This document shows, one piece after another, positions 23,326-32,240 of a stretch of 64,000 nucleotides of DNA. Each line of letters starts with the position of its first letter. Within the stretch, counting starts at the first letter, position 1. The position numbers and the translations under genes were made by a program. Origin of the DNA: Armatimonadota bacterium (GTDB lineage: Bacteria > Armatimonadota > UBA5829 > DSUL01); assembly GCA_025998755.1 (NCBI GenBank), contig AP024674.1, positions 3,054,162 through 3,118,161 on the forward strand, given 5' to 3'. The notes under the pieces are model-generated. The model did not search any database and was not told where the DNA came from. It was given only the letters and a program-made list of their open reading frames with translations.

Positions 23326-25505
23326 CGGACATCCTTGCCGGGCTCAATCCGCCTCAGAGAGAAGCCGTGACCCATCCGGGAGGACCGCTTCTGGTCTTTG
23401 CCGGAGCGGGGAGCGGCAAGACGCGCGTCCTGACGCACCGGGTGGGCTGGCTGATCCAGCAGGGGCTGGCGCGACCGGATCAGATCCTGGCCGTCACGTT
23501 CACCAACCGCGCAGCCCGCGAGATGAAGGAGCGCATAGAGGCTCTGTTGGGGGAGCGATCTGCCAGCGAGGTGTGGGCGGGAACGTTCCACTCCACCTGC
23601 GCCAGGCTGTTGCGGATGTCCGGCGAGAAGATCGGACTGGACCGCAACTTCGTCATCTTCGACGATGAAGATCAGATCCGCCTGATCAAGGAGTGCCTGC
23701 ACGAACTGAACATCCCCGAGCGCAGCTATCCGGCGCGCGGTGTGCTGTCCGCCATCAGCCACGCCAAGGAGAAACTGCTTGACCCGGATACTTACCTCCG
23801 GAAGCACTCCGGCGTGTATGAGGAGACGGTTGCCGGAGTGTGGCGGCTGTATGCGCGCAAACTCCGCGAGATGCGCGCGCTGGACTTCGACGACCTCATT
23901 GTGTTTGCGGTGCGCCTGCTGGAGGAGCGCCAGGATGCGCGCGATCAGTACCAGCGCAGGTTCCGCCACGTCCTGGTGGATGAGTATCAGGACATCAACT
24001 ACTCCCAGTATCGCTTCGTGGAGCTGCTGGCGCAGGAGCACCGCAACATCACGGTGGTGGGTGATGACGATCAGTCCATCTACTCGTGGCGTGGAGCGGA
24101 CATCAGCATCATCCTGAACTTCGAAAGGGATTTCCCTGACGCTCACGTGGTGAAGCTGGAGCAGAACTACCGCTCGACGCAGATTATCCTGGACGCCGCG
24201 CACGAGGTGGTGAGCGCGAACGAGGGGCGCGCGGAGAAGAGGCTGTGGACGGAGAATGGTCCGGGCAGCCCGCTCACCCTTTGGGAGGCCGCTGACGAGC
24301 AGCACGAAGCCGATCTGGTGGCCCAGGCCATCCAGGAGCAGATAGCAAAAGGCCGCCGGCCATCGGACTTCGCCGTGCTCTACCGCACCAACGCGCAGTC
24401 CCGCCCGTTTGAAGAGGTGTTCATGCACCGGCGCATCCCGTACCGCATCATCGGGGGCGTGCGGTTCTGGGAGCGCAAAGAGGTCAAGGACATCGTTGCC
24501 TACCTGCGCCTGGTGGCCAACAGCGCGGACAATATCAGCTTCAAGCGGATCGTGAACGTGCCGACGCGCGGAATCGGAGCCGCTTCCGTGGCGCATCTCG
24601 AGGAGACCGCGGCAGCGAAGGGGATCAGCGTCTATGAAGCGGCACGCGACCGGGATGCGGTGGCCAACCTTCAGCCCAAGGCGGCGCGCGCTCTGCGGGA
24701 GTTCGTGGATCTGATCGAGGGGCTGAGGGCCAGTGCGGCGGAGCTGCCGGTGAGCGACCTGATGATGGAGACCCTCGAGCGTACCGGCTACCTGCGTGAG
24801 CTGGAAAGCGAGCGCACCTTGGAAGCCCGCGGTCGCGTCGAGAACCTGCAGGAACTGGTCTCGGTGGCCGCCCTGTTCGATACTCAGGCGGAGGATACTT
24901 CTCTGGAGGCGTTCCTGGCTCAGGTGGCGCTGGTGAGCGACGTGGACAGCCTGGACGATCGCGCTGACAGCGTGGTGCTGATGACGTTGCACTCCGCCAA
25001 GGGCCTGGAGTTCCCGGTGGTATTTATGACCGGCCTGGAGGAAGGCATCTTTCCGCACTCCCGCTCACTGACGGAACCGCGTCAGCTGGAAGAGGAGCGC
25101 CGGCTGTGCTACGTGGGGATGACCCGGGCGAAGGAGGAGTTGCACTTCACCTACGCCTTCCGTAGGATGGCCTACGGGATGAGCGCGCGCTCCACCCTTT
25201 CCCGCTTCGTGAAGGAGATCCCGGCGGTATACTTCGCCGAAGGCCAGGCACCCTCCGCCGTGACGGACGGATGGGCGGCCGCCGCGTCCCGTATACGCAC
25301 CGTGGTGACCAACAACAGTGATTCCCCGTTCCGGGAAGGGGACAGAGTCACTCATCCGAAGTTCGGGACCGGTGTGGTCATCAGCGCCAGCGGCCGGGGG
25401 GACGAAGCGCAGGTGACGGTCATGTTTGCGGGTGGCGTGGGGCTCAAGAAGCTGCTGCTCGCTTACGCGAAGCTGGAAAAGGCGGGCAACGGGGCGGCAG
25501 GTTGA
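23322..25505 (+). CDS. pcrA: ATP-dependent DNA helicase PcrA/UvrD
   Basis: A 727-residue superfamily 1A 3-prime to 5-prime helicase for DNA repair and plasmid or conflict processing. Q motif NPPQREAV (Gln12), Walker A GAGSGKT (residues 28-34), AVTFTNRAAREMKERIEALL (Ia), VDEYQDINYSQYR (Walker B), VVGDDDQSIYSWRGAD (III), KLEQNYRST (IV), VVLMTLHSAKGLEFPVVFMT (V) and CYVGMTRAKEEL (VI) are all present. The tail FREGDRVTHPKFGTGVVISA is the KOW-like Tudor domain that binds RNA polymerase. ATG at 23322 overlaps the AEC stop. Complete. Confidence 0.95.
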   Translation: MTDILAGLNPPQREAVTHPGGPLLVFAGAGSGKTRVLTHRVGWLIQQGLARPDQILAVTFTNRAAREMKERIEALLGERSASEVWAGTFHSTCARLLRMSGEKIGLDRNFVIFDDEDQIRLIKECLHELNIPERSYPARGVLSAISHAKEKLLDPDTYLRKHSGVYEETVAGVWRLYARKLREMRALDFDDLIVFAVRLLEERQDARDQYQRRFRHVLVDEYQDINYSQYRFVELLAQEHRNITVVGDDDQSIYSWRGADISIILNFERDFPDAHVVKLEQNYRSTQIILDAAHEVVSANEGRAEKRLWTENGPGSPLTLWEAADEQHEADLVAQAIQEQIAKGRRPSDFAVLYRTNAQSRPFEEVFMHRRIPYRIIGGVRFWERKEVKDIVAYLRLVANSADNISFKRIVNVPTRGIGAASVAHLEETAAAKGISVYEAARDRDAVANLQPKAARALREFVDLIEGLRASAAELPVSDLMMETLERTGYLRELESERTLEARGRVENLQELVSVAALFDTQAEDTSLEAFLAQVALVSDVDSLDDRADSVVLMTLHSAKGLEFPVVFMTGLEEGIFPHSRSLTEPRQLEEERRLCYVGMTRAKEELHFTYAFRRMAYGMSARSTLSRFVKEIPAVYFAEGQAPSAVTDGWAAAASRIRTVVTNNSDSPFREGDRVTHPKFGTGVVISASGRGDEAQVTVMFAGGVGLKKLLLAYAKLEKAGNGAAG

Positions 25506-25554
25506 ACCCGTGATACAGCGCGCAGGAGGCAGGCCGCCCGGCGGATAACCACTA

Positions 25555-25574
25555 CCCCGGCCGGACGGCCGGGG
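25555..25574 (+). other. GC hairpin between pcrA and the oxidoreductase gene
   Basis: Perfect 8-bp arms CCCCGGCC (25555-25562) and GGCCGGGG (25567-25574) with a 4-nt loop. There is no T-run, so it may be a weak terminator, a processing site or chance. Confidence 0.4.
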
Positions 25575-25641
25575 CGAGGCTCCGCCGCGCTCGCCGCAGC
25601 CGGCGGACCGGAAACTTCGAGGAAAGAGGACTGCAAGACAA

Positions 25642-26691
25642 GTGGCCAAGAAGATCAAGCTCGCGTTCATAGGCGCCGGGGGCATTGCGCGTGGCGCTCA
25701 CATGCCTCCCCTCCAGAAGATGGACGACGTGGAAGTCGTCGCTATCGCCGACGTCAGCGAAGAGGCGGCCCGCCAGGCGGCCGACCTGTTCGAGGGCAAG
25801 CCGAAGGTCTATTCTGACTACCGCGACATGCTCAAGAACGAGAAGCTGGACGCGGTGGACATCTGCACCCCCAACCTGTATCACAAACAGCCGACCATTG
25901 ACGCACTGAAAGCCGGGCTGCACGTCATCGTGGAGAAGCCGATCGCGATGAACGCGAAAGAGGCGAAGGCCATGGTGCAGGCGGCGCGGGAGAACAACCG
26001 CAAGCTGATGGTGGCGCAGTGTCAGCGCTTCCGGCCGGATGTTCAGCTGTTGAAGAAGATGATTGACGCGGGCGAACTGGGCGAAATCTATTATGCCCGC
26101 GTCTGGGCCCTGCGCCGGCGCGGCGTGCCCGCATGGGGGGTGTTCATTGAGAAGGACAAGCAGGGCGGAGGTCCGATGATTGACCTCGGGGTCCACATGC
26201 TGGACATGGCCCTGTATCTGATGGGCCATCCGAAGCCTGTGGCGGTGTCCGGGCAGTGCTACACCAAGTTTGGAAGGCGCAAGGGTATCTTCAACCCGTG
26301 GGGCGAGTGGGATCCCGAAAAATACACTGTTGAAGACTACGCGGCCGGCTTCGTGCGCTTCGACAACGGGGCCACCCTGTCCATCGAAGCGAGCTTCGTG
26401 GCCAACATCCGAAAGGATGAGTTCAACGTCACGCTCCTTGGTACGGAGGGTGGCTCGGATATTGATCCGTTCCGTATCTATACGGAGCGCCATCAGCGGG
26501 TCATCGTGGAAGAGCCTACCATGCTGCCGCAGGTCAATACCTACGAGGCGGAGTTGAAGGAGTTCTTCGCAGCCATCCGTGAAGACCGGGATCCGCTGGT
26601 GACCGGCGAGCAGGCTCTGATGACCCAGCTTATCCTGGACGGGGTCTATGAGTCCAGCGAGAAGGGTAAGGAGATCCTCATCAAAGCCTGA
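25642..26691 (+). CDS. Gfo/Idh/MocA family oxidoreductase
   Basis: A 349-residue NAD(P)-dependent sugar or inositol dehydrogenase-type protein. GTG start. Rossmann domain: LAFIGAGGIARGAHMPPLQK, VVAIADVSEEAA; the motif VEKPIAMNAKEAKAM contains the catalytic EKP. The C-terminal domain has GGGPMIDLGVHMLDMALYLM, where the Asp/His pair matches active-site residues of the family. No signal peptide, so cytoplasmic. The next gene is an MFS transporter 36 nt downstream, suggesting uptake and oxidation of one compound. Substrate unknown. Confidence 0.92.
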   Translation: MAKKIKLAFIGAGGIARGAHMPPLQKMDDVEVVAIADVSEEAARQAADLFEGKPKVYSDYRDMLKNEKLDAVDICTPNLYHKQPTIDALKAGLHVIVEKPIAMNAKEAKAMVQAARENNRKLMVAQCQRFRPDVQLLKKMIDAGELGEIYYARVWALRRRGVPAWGVFIEKDKQGGGPMIDLGVHMLDMALYLMGHPKPVAVSGQCYTKFGRRKGIFNPWGEWDPEKYTVEDYAAGFVRFDNGATLSIEASFVANIRKDEFNVTLLGTEGGSDIDPFRIYTERHQRVIVEEPTMLPQVNTYEAELKEFFAAIREDRDPLVTGEQALMTQLILDGVYESSEKGKEILIKA

Positions 26692-26726
26692 CGGCTCTCA
26701 TTGACGCACGGGGAAGCGGGCACGCT

Positions 26727-28067
26727 ATGGCGTGTGCGCTTCCCCCGTGTTCCCCGGAGAGAACGGCCACGCAGACTCGCGCTTCCGCAACCGGCACCTT
26801 TGCAGAAGAGATGAAAGATTGTCCGGACGGATGGATCCGTCCTGTGCTGCCTCTGGCCGTCATTTGCTGCCTGGCGGAGCTGAGCTACGCCGTCGTCAAC
26901 GTGCTGGCCATCCCGGCCTACATCTCCAAGGGGGTGGGGTTGGGCGCTCACGTTGGAACCATCATGGGCGCGTTCCTGCTGGCCGAGGCGCTGGGACGAC
27001 CGGGCCTGGGAGCCCTGAGCGATATGTTCGGTCGCAAGCCGTTGATGGTGGCGGGGCCTCTGATGAGCGGCGCGGCGTCTCTGCTGCTTCTCAGTACCGT
27101 CAACCCCTTTCTGCTGGTGGCGGTGCGCATCCTGGACGGCCTGGGGGCGGCGGCTTTCTGGCCGGCCATCTTCGCAGCAGTGGGGGACGCAACAGCAGGC
27201 CGTCACCGCAGTACCGGCATGAGCGTCCTGAACGTCTCGTACATGATCGGACTGGCGTTCGGCCCCCTGGTGGGGGGATGGGTCAACAGCCTGGCCAGCT
27301 CCCCCGGCAACCCCAGCTACAGCGCTGCGTTTTATCTCTCGGCTGGTCTGTTCTCATTGACGGCAGTTGCGGCGCTGGCGTTCGTGCGCGGAGGGCGGCC
27401 GGGACAGGCTGCCTCACGCCCGGGAAGTTTGATCGAAGAGCGCTGGACGGGCCTGAGGCCGATGCTTCAGGCGGCCGTGATGGTGTGGCGGCTTCTCATT
27501 ATCGCGTTCACCACGTTTCTGGGGATCGGGATGCTGATCCCGGTCGTCGAGTTGTATGCGCTGGACCGGTTCGGCATTGATCAGAAGACATTCGGATCGC
27601 TTTTTCTGGTTCCAGCGGCGCTGATCGGGCTGCTGGCGGTGCCGCTGGGAAGGCTGGGCGACCGGTGGGGACGGCTGAGATCTGTGCGCGTGGGAGTATT
27701 CCTGTGTGGAGTTTCGCTCTGGTGCGTCCCTGTTGTGCCCTCCTATCATATTCTGGCCGGAGGAGCGCTTATTGTGGGGGTGGGGTTTCTGCTGGCGTTC
27801 CCGGCGTGGATGGCGCTGTTGACCGAAGTGGTGGGAGAAGAACAGCGGGGCTCTGTGCTGGGAGCCGCCGGGATGGCGCAGGGCTTCGGGGCGATCCTGG
27901 GCGCTGTGCTCGGCGGGCGGCTTTATCACGCCGATGGACCGATCCTCGGCATCCACCAGCACGATTTTCCCATCTACACTGCCGCCGCCTGCTTGCTGCT
28001 CTCGTTTGTGCTGACGATGCTGTTTGTACGCGAGCCGGCGCAACGATCCTCGCCAGAAGCAGCCTGA
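26727..28067 (+). CDS. MFS transporter
   Basis: A 446-residue major facilitator superfamily carrier. Two possible starts: ATG 26727 (used here) and ATG 26811, which would remove 28 residues without a hydrophobic segment; the second gives the better family length. Twelve membrane segments are visible. The loop 2-3 signature is present as GALSDMFGRKPLMVAG and again after the central loop as LGRLGDRWGRLRSVR. Loop 6-7 (about residues 225-245) is charged. It probably works with the upstream oxidoreductase. Substrate unknown; a drug or sugar efflux carrier are both possible. Confidence 0.88.
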   Translation: MACALPPCSPERTATQTRASATGTFAEEMKDCPDGWIRPVLPLAVICCLAELSYAVVNVLAIPAYISKGVGLGAHVGTIMGAFLLAEALGRPGLGALSDMFGRKPLMVAGPLMSGAASLLLLSTVNPFLLVAVRILDGLGAAAFWPAIFAAVGDATAGRHRSTGMSVLNVSYMIGLAFGPLVGGWVNSLASSPGNPSYSAAFYLSAGLFSLTAVAALAFVRGGRPGQAASRPGSLIEERWTGLRPMLQAAVMVWRLLIIAFTTFLGIGMLIPVVELYALDRFGIDQKTFGSLFLVPAALIGLLAVPLGRLGDRWGRLRSVRVGVFLCGVSLWCVPVVPSYHILAGGALIVGVGFLLAFPAWMALLTEVVGEEQRGSVLGAAGMAQGFGAILGAVLGGRLYHADGPILGIHQHDFPIYTAAACLLLSFVLTMLFVREPAQRSSPEAA

Positions 28068-28101
28068 AGGGAAGCGGCACACCGGGCTTTCCCGCCGGCT
28101 C

Positions 28102-28130
28102 TTGCGCGGAGACGGCGCTGCTGGTATTAT
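28102..28130 (+). promoter_or_regulatory. extended -10 promoter for the LysM protein
   Basis: TTGCGC at 28102-28107, a 17-nt spacer, then TATTAT at 28125-28130 preceded by TGG (extended -10 pattern TGn). Transcription would start near 28137, giving a leader of about 50 nt. Confidence 0.45.
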
Positions 28131-28185
28131 CTACTGACCCGGCAGGGATGCCCGGGAGGGGTGCAGAAGGAGTGATGCGGGGGTT

Positions 28186-29241
28186 ATGAGTTTGCTCAGG
28201 CAGGTCCATTCCATCATTCCCGGCGCGGCGCTCGCCGCTGCAGTGCTCCTGTCGCTTTGCAGTCCCTGCCCGTCCGCCCCTTCCGGATCGCCCGACGCGA
28301 AGCTGCAGTCCTACACGGTGTATTACCTCAAGCGGGGGGAAGGGCTTGCGGACGTCGCGAAAAAGTACGGCGTGCCTCTGGGGGAGATCATCCGGCTGAA
28401 CCGTTCCCGTCTTCCCGACCCAAAGAACCCGGACCGCGTGTTTGTAGGGATGGCGGTGCGGGTGCCCGTACCGAAGGAAAAGATCGGCAAGCCTGCGGCT
28501 CCTGACAAGACCGTTCCTCCGCTTCCTTCCCCTGCGGCTCCCGCGGCTCCCAGAACCGCCGCGCCGCCGGCAAAGGAGGCTCCTTCTCCGGCCAAGGAAG
28601 CTCCATCTCCTCCTGCTGCTCGTGAAAAGGCCACGCCCTCCCCGTCTGTCCCAGAGAAACCGGCTGTTCCTGACGCGGCGGAAAAACCGGTGGCCGAGCC
28701 TGCCGCCCCGGAGCCCGTGCCAGACGAGCGCATCTTCCCAGAAGACAAGACGCTCGAGAACATCAGCCCGGAGGCCCGTCGGCTGGCTGAGGCGGCGGCA
28801 AAGACAGGGCCTTCGCTTCAGGGACCGTGGGTCTATGTTTTGCTGGGAGCCCTCGCGCTTCTGGTACTGGCCGGGCTCTGGATGCTGATCTCCTTCCGCA
28901 GGGCGTTGAGGGAGATCTCGGGAGGCGCGGCCGCTGTGCGCGGGGGAGCTCGGGACACGGGCGAGCTGATGCTGGTGGCCGCTCGCAACCTGGGCCGCAA
29001 CAGCCGCCTGTTCTGGTTCAAGGCCGGGGATCGGGATGTGTTTGTCTCCACCGGGGCTGAGACCCGAATATTGCTGCCCGAAGAGGAGCGCAGGCAGGAG
29101 GAGTCCGGCCGTCAGGCGGAAGAGATTCGGCCTGCGGCAGCCCGGGTCTCCTCGGGTCGGCGGCCAAGAAAGTCCCCGCCGCAGGAACCCCCCGGTCCGG
29201 CGGAGGGTGATGCCTCCTCGCCTCGGCAGCCTGAAAATTGA
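28186..29241 (+). CDS. LysM-domain membrane protein
   Basis: A 351-residue protein. The N-terminus has a signal-like hydrophobic segment (about residues 8-28). Next is one LysM domain (about 44-98: SYTVYYLKRGEGLADVAKKY, GVPLGEIIRLN, VFVGMAVRVPVP), which usually binds peptidoglycan or chitin. A Pro/Ala/Lys-rich linker (about 100-195) leads to a membrane helix (about 214-236, WVYVLLGALALLVLAGLWML) and a basic tail. The topology places LysM outside. It may anchor a complex to the wall. No family beyond LysM is recognised. Preceded by its own promoter. Confidence 0.75.
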   Translation: MSLLRQVHSIIPGAALAAAVLLSLCSPCPSAPSGSPDAKLQSYTVYYLKRGEGLADVAKKYGVPLGEIIRLNRSRLPDPKNPDRVFVGMAVRVPVPKEKIGKPAAPDKTVPPLPSPAAPAAPRTAAPPAKEAPSPAKEAPSPPAAREKATPSPSVPEKPAVPDAAEKPVAEPAAPEPVPDERIFPEDKTLENISPEARRLAEAAAKTGPSLQGPWVYVLLGALALLVLAGLWMLISFRRALREISGGAAAVRGGARDTGELMLVAARNLGRNSRLFWFKAGDRDVFVSTGAETRILLPEEERRQEESGRQAEEIRPAAARVSSGRRPRKSPPQEPPGPAEGDASSPRQPEN

Positions 29242-29283
29242 GGCGCATCTCCCTCCAGGCCGCATTTGGAGGATTCTGCTGCC

Positions 29284-30327
29284 TTGACCCCTGACCAACT
29301 GCCGGAGCGCATCGAGGACGTCTTTCAACTGGAGGAGCTGCTCAGCCGTCCGGATGACGCTCTGGTGGAGTGCTTCCGCCGTCTGAAGGGCGATATCCTG
29401 GTGCTGGGCGCTGGGGGCAAGATGGGACCCACCCTGGCGCGCATGGCCCGGCGTGCAAGCGATGCGGCCGGATCGGCCCGGCGTGTGATGGCGGTGTCGC
29501 GCTTCTCGCAGCCGGAGGCGCGACGCTCACTGGAGGAGCATGACGTAGAGGCCATCCCCTGCGATCTGTTGGACCGCCGGCAGGTTCAGGAGCTCCCGGA
29601 CGCTGAGAATGTGGTGTTCATGGCCGGGATGAAATTCGGCACCACCGGCAACGAGGCGCTTACCTGGGCGATGAACACCCTGCTTCCCGCCCTGGTGTGC
29701 GAGCGCTTCCCGGATGCGCGTTTCTGCGTGTTCTCCACCGGCAACGTTTACGGCCTGACTCCGGTGGCCGGTGGAGGTTCGCGCGAGGACGACCCTCTGC
29801 ACCCGGAGGGCGAATACGCCATGAGCGCCCTGGGAAGGGAGCGCATTTTCGAGTATTTCAGCCGCACCACCGGCTGCCGGGCTTCCATCATCCGGCTGAA
29901 CTACGCCGTGGAGATGCGCTACGGCGTGCTGCACGATATCGCCTGCAGGATCCGGGATGGCGCTGAGGTGGATGTCTCCATGGGCTATGTGAACGTCATC
30001 TGGCAGGCGGATGCCAGCAGCATGGCCCTGCGGTCCCTGGATCTCGCCTCTTCCCCGCCCCTTGTCCTGAACGTCACCGGGCCGGAGATCCTCTCCGTAC
30101 GCAAGACAGCGGAACAGTTTGCCCGCCTGATGGACCGTGCCGTGCGGTTCCGAGGGCAGGAAAGTTCGGATGCCCTGCTCAGCAACGCCGGACTTGCCTT
30201 CCAACGGTTTGGCAGGCCACGGGTCTCTGCGGACTATGTGATCCGCTGGACGGCGGACTGGGTGGGACGGGGCGGAGCGTCTCTGGGAAAGCCGACTCAC
30301 TTCGAAGAGCGCGATGGAAAGTTTTGA
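29284..30327 (+). CDS. NAD-dependent epimerase/dehydratase family protein
   Basis: A 347-residue extended SDR-type protein. I prefer TTG 29284, with GGAGG 11 nt upstream, over TTG 29266, which overlaps that site. The Rossmann motif is ILVLGAGGKMGPTLARMARR (GxxGxxG). VVFMAGMKFGTTGN and CVFSTGNVYGLTPV are typical strand-4/5 text. The active-site region reads EYAMSALGRERIFEYF: Tyr is present but the usual Lys of YxxxK is Ala. Reaction unknown. It overlaps the DapA-like gene by 14 nt, so both probably act on one substrate. Confidence 0.78.
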   Translation: MTPDQLPERIEDVFQLEELLSRPDDALVECFRRLKGDILVLGAGGKMGPTLARMARRASDAAGSARRVMAVSRFSQPEARRSLEEHDVEAIPCDLLDRRQVQELPDAENVVFMAGMKFGTTGNEALTWAMNTLLPALVCERFPDARFCVFSTGNVYGLTPVAGGGSREDDPLHPEGEYAMSALGRERIFEYFSRTTGCRASIIRLNYAVEMRYGVLHDIACRIRDGAEVDVSMGYVNVIWQADASSMALRSLDLASSPPLVLNVTGPEILSVRKTAEQFARLMDRAVRFRGQESSDALLSNAGLAFQRFGRPRVSADYVIRWTADWVGRGGASLGKPTHFEERDGKF

Positions 30328-31378
30328 CTTCAGGCGCACACTTCGGAGAGGAGTAGTCATCCCTGCGTCTCCCCTGGCGCTGGATTCCCGGAGAAAGCTG
30401 GACGAGCGCCGACAGCGGGCGCTGTGGCGTTACTATTCCGATGCGGGAGCCGGTGGGATCGCGGTGGGGGTGCACACCACCCAGTTCGCCATCCGCGACC
30501 CGCAGATCGGTCTGCTCCGGCCGCTTCTGGAGCTTGCGGCGGATGAGATGGACCGGCTGGATGGAGGGCGTAAGGAGCCCCTGGTGCGCATCGCCGGAAT
30601 CTGCGGTCGGACGGATCAGGCGATCCGCGAGGCGGAGCGGGCGGCAGCTCTGAGATTCCACGCCGGGCTACTCAGCCTGGCAGCCCTGAAGGACGCTGGT
30701 GAGCCGGAGCTGATCCGCCATTGCCGCGCCGTAGGCGAGGTTATCCCCGTCGTGGGGTTCTATCTGCAGCCCGCCGTGGGTGGGCGGGTTCTGCCCTACA
30801 CTTTCTGGAGGGCGTTCGCGGAGATCCACTCTGTCGTTGCCGTCAAAATTGCACCGTTCAACCGGTATCAGACGCTGGATGTCATCCGGGCGGTAGTCGA
30901 GGCGGGGCGTGAAGACATCGCTCTCTACACAGGCAATGATGATTCCATCGTGCACGATCTGATTACGCCCTTTGTCCTGACGCGCAACGGTCGGCGCGTG
31001 GAGCGCCGCATCGTCGGCGGCCTGCTGGGGCATTGGAGCGTCTGGACGCGCCGGGCGGTGGATCTACTTCTCGAATGCCACGCTGCCTGCCGGCCGGAAG
31101 GCCGCGGACGACTGCCGGACCTTCTGGCTCGCGCTCATCAGATCACGGACTGCAACGCAGCTTTTTTCGACGCTGCCAACGGGTTCCGGGGTTGCATCGC
31201 GGGCATTCACGAGGTGCTCCGTCGCCAGGGATTGCTGGAAGGCGTATGGTTGCTGGACCCTGGGGAGCGCCTGAGCCCCGGTCAGCAGCACGAGATCGAA
31301 CGCGTCTGCCGCGCCTACCCGCACCTGTCCGACGACGAATTCGTCCAGCAGAACCTGGACCGCTGGCTGCAAGATTGA
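30314..31378 (+). CDS. dihydrodipicolinate synthase (DapA)-like aldolase
   Basis: A 354-residue protein with a DapA/NAL (beta/alpha)8 pattern: RRGVVIPASPLALDSRRKLD, GAGGIAVGVHTTQF, the Tyr segment IPVVGFYLQPAVGG and the Schiff-base lysine segment HSVVAVKIAPFNRYQT. The family usually has about 290 residues; here the C-terminal 60 residues are extra. The threonine pair after GVH replaces the GTTGE text of DapA, so lysine synthesis is unlikely and an aldolase for a sugar acid is more likely. It is translationally coupled to the upstream epimerase. Confidence 0.75.
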   Translation: MESFDFRRTLRRGVVIPASPLALDSRRKLDERRQRALWRYYSDAGAGGIAVGVHTTQFAIRDPQIGLLRPLLELAADEMDRLDGGRKEPLVRIAGICGRTDQAIREAERAAALRFHAGLLSLAALKDAGEPELIRHCRAVGEVIPVVGFYLQPAVGGRVLPYTFWRAFAEIHSVVAVKIAPFNRYQTLDVIRAVVEAGREDIALYTGNDDSIVHDLITPFVLTRNGRRVERRIVGGLLGHWSVWTRRAVDLLLECHAACRPEGRGRLPDLLARAHQITDCNAAFFDAANGFRGCIAGIHEVLRRQGLLEGVWLLDPGERLSPGQQHEIERVCRAYPHLSDDEFVQQNLDRWLQD

Positions 31379-31387
31379 ACCGGCCGA

Positions 31388-32185
31388 CTACTGGACCTGC
31401 CGGACCACCGCCAGAAGCTCCTTCGCGGGCATCACCACCATGAAATAGCTGGGACCTCTTCCTGCGGCGCCGGCCACGCGCCGGTATAGATGCATTCCCA
31501 CGATCTTCCCGTCGGGAGTCAGGGCCAGCGCACCCACATCCGTATCCTCACCGGAGGGCGAATAGGGAACGAAATACATTTTCCGCGGCTTTGTGAAGAT
31601 GCCCTTTACCTTCTCCAAACCCGCCACCGCGATCCAGCTTCCTTCCTTTCCCAGACGCGATACCAGCAGCAAATCATCCAGCAGCCCCACGTCCGTCGAC
31701 GCTGAGAGATCCACATACGGCAGCGATCCGGGGATCTGGGCGCGCGGTTTCAGAACGGCGATGTCCAGGTCGCGATCGCGGATGGCCACCTCCGCCGGGA
31801 CCTCACTGCCGTCGGAAAGGCGGACTGTGATGCTCTTGAGTTCGGCGGTGAAGCTCATCTGTTCAGACTGTTCGCCCATCTGCTTCATATACTCCGCATA
31901 CATATCCGAGGGGTCCACGGCCGACAGACTGACCAGCACCAGACCGGACGGGCTTACCACGATGCCCGTGCACTCGTTCTCCTGCTCCTCCTGACTCGCC
32001 TCCCTCCCTCCGAAGGATGTTTTCATGGAGGCCACGGACTTTACGGAGACCACCGCCGGCTCGTGTTTCGCCACCACTGCTACGGCACCGACCGTGTTTT
32101 CGGCCTCAGCCGAAGCCCCCGGCGGTGCTACGACTGATGCCGCCAGCAAGCACGCTGCAGCAAGACCCGGGACTGACCTGCTCAT
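31388..32185 (-). CDS. secreted trypsin-fold protein lacking catalytic residues
   Basis: A 265-residue exported protein. ATG at 32185 follows GGAGAGGAG; upstream frame extension to 32317 has no signal peptide. Residues 1-27 are a signal peptide (GLAAACLLAASVVAPPGASA). The body resembles DegP/HtrA-type domains: CTGIVVSPSGLVLVSLSAVD, SITVRLSDGSEVPAEVAIRD, RDLDIAVLKPR. The position of the catalytic His (usually TNAHV) reads SLSAV and the Ser motif (GNSGGP) reads DTDVGALAL, so both residues are missing while the Asp motif RDLDIAVL remains. It is therefore probably not a protease. No PDZ domain. A substrate-binding or chaperone role is an inference. Confidence 0.7.
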   Translation of the reverse strand: MSRSVPGLAAACLLAASVVAPPGASAEAENTVGAVAVVAKHEPAVVSVKSVASMKTSFGGREASQEEQENECTGIVVSPSGLVLVSLSAVDPSDMYAEYMKQMGEQSEQMSFTAELKSITVRLSDGSEVPAEVAIRDRDLDIAVLKPRAQIPGSLPYVDLSASTDVGLLDDLLLVSRLGKEGSWIAVAGLEKVKGIFTKPRKMYFVPYSPSGEDTDVGALALTPDGKIVGMHLYRRVAGAAGRGPSYFMVVMPAKELLAVVRQVQ

Positions 32186-32240
32186 CTGGATGACACTCCT
32201 CTCCGTGGAAGCCCGCGGGGCGCTTCTCACGATACGTTCT

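Noticed and set aside
22830-25058. 742-residue antisense open frame across pcrA
   Set aside because: The plus strand carries all helicase motifs; the antisense text is His/Gln/Leu-rich and unlike any family, as expected for the opposite strand of GC-rich DNA.
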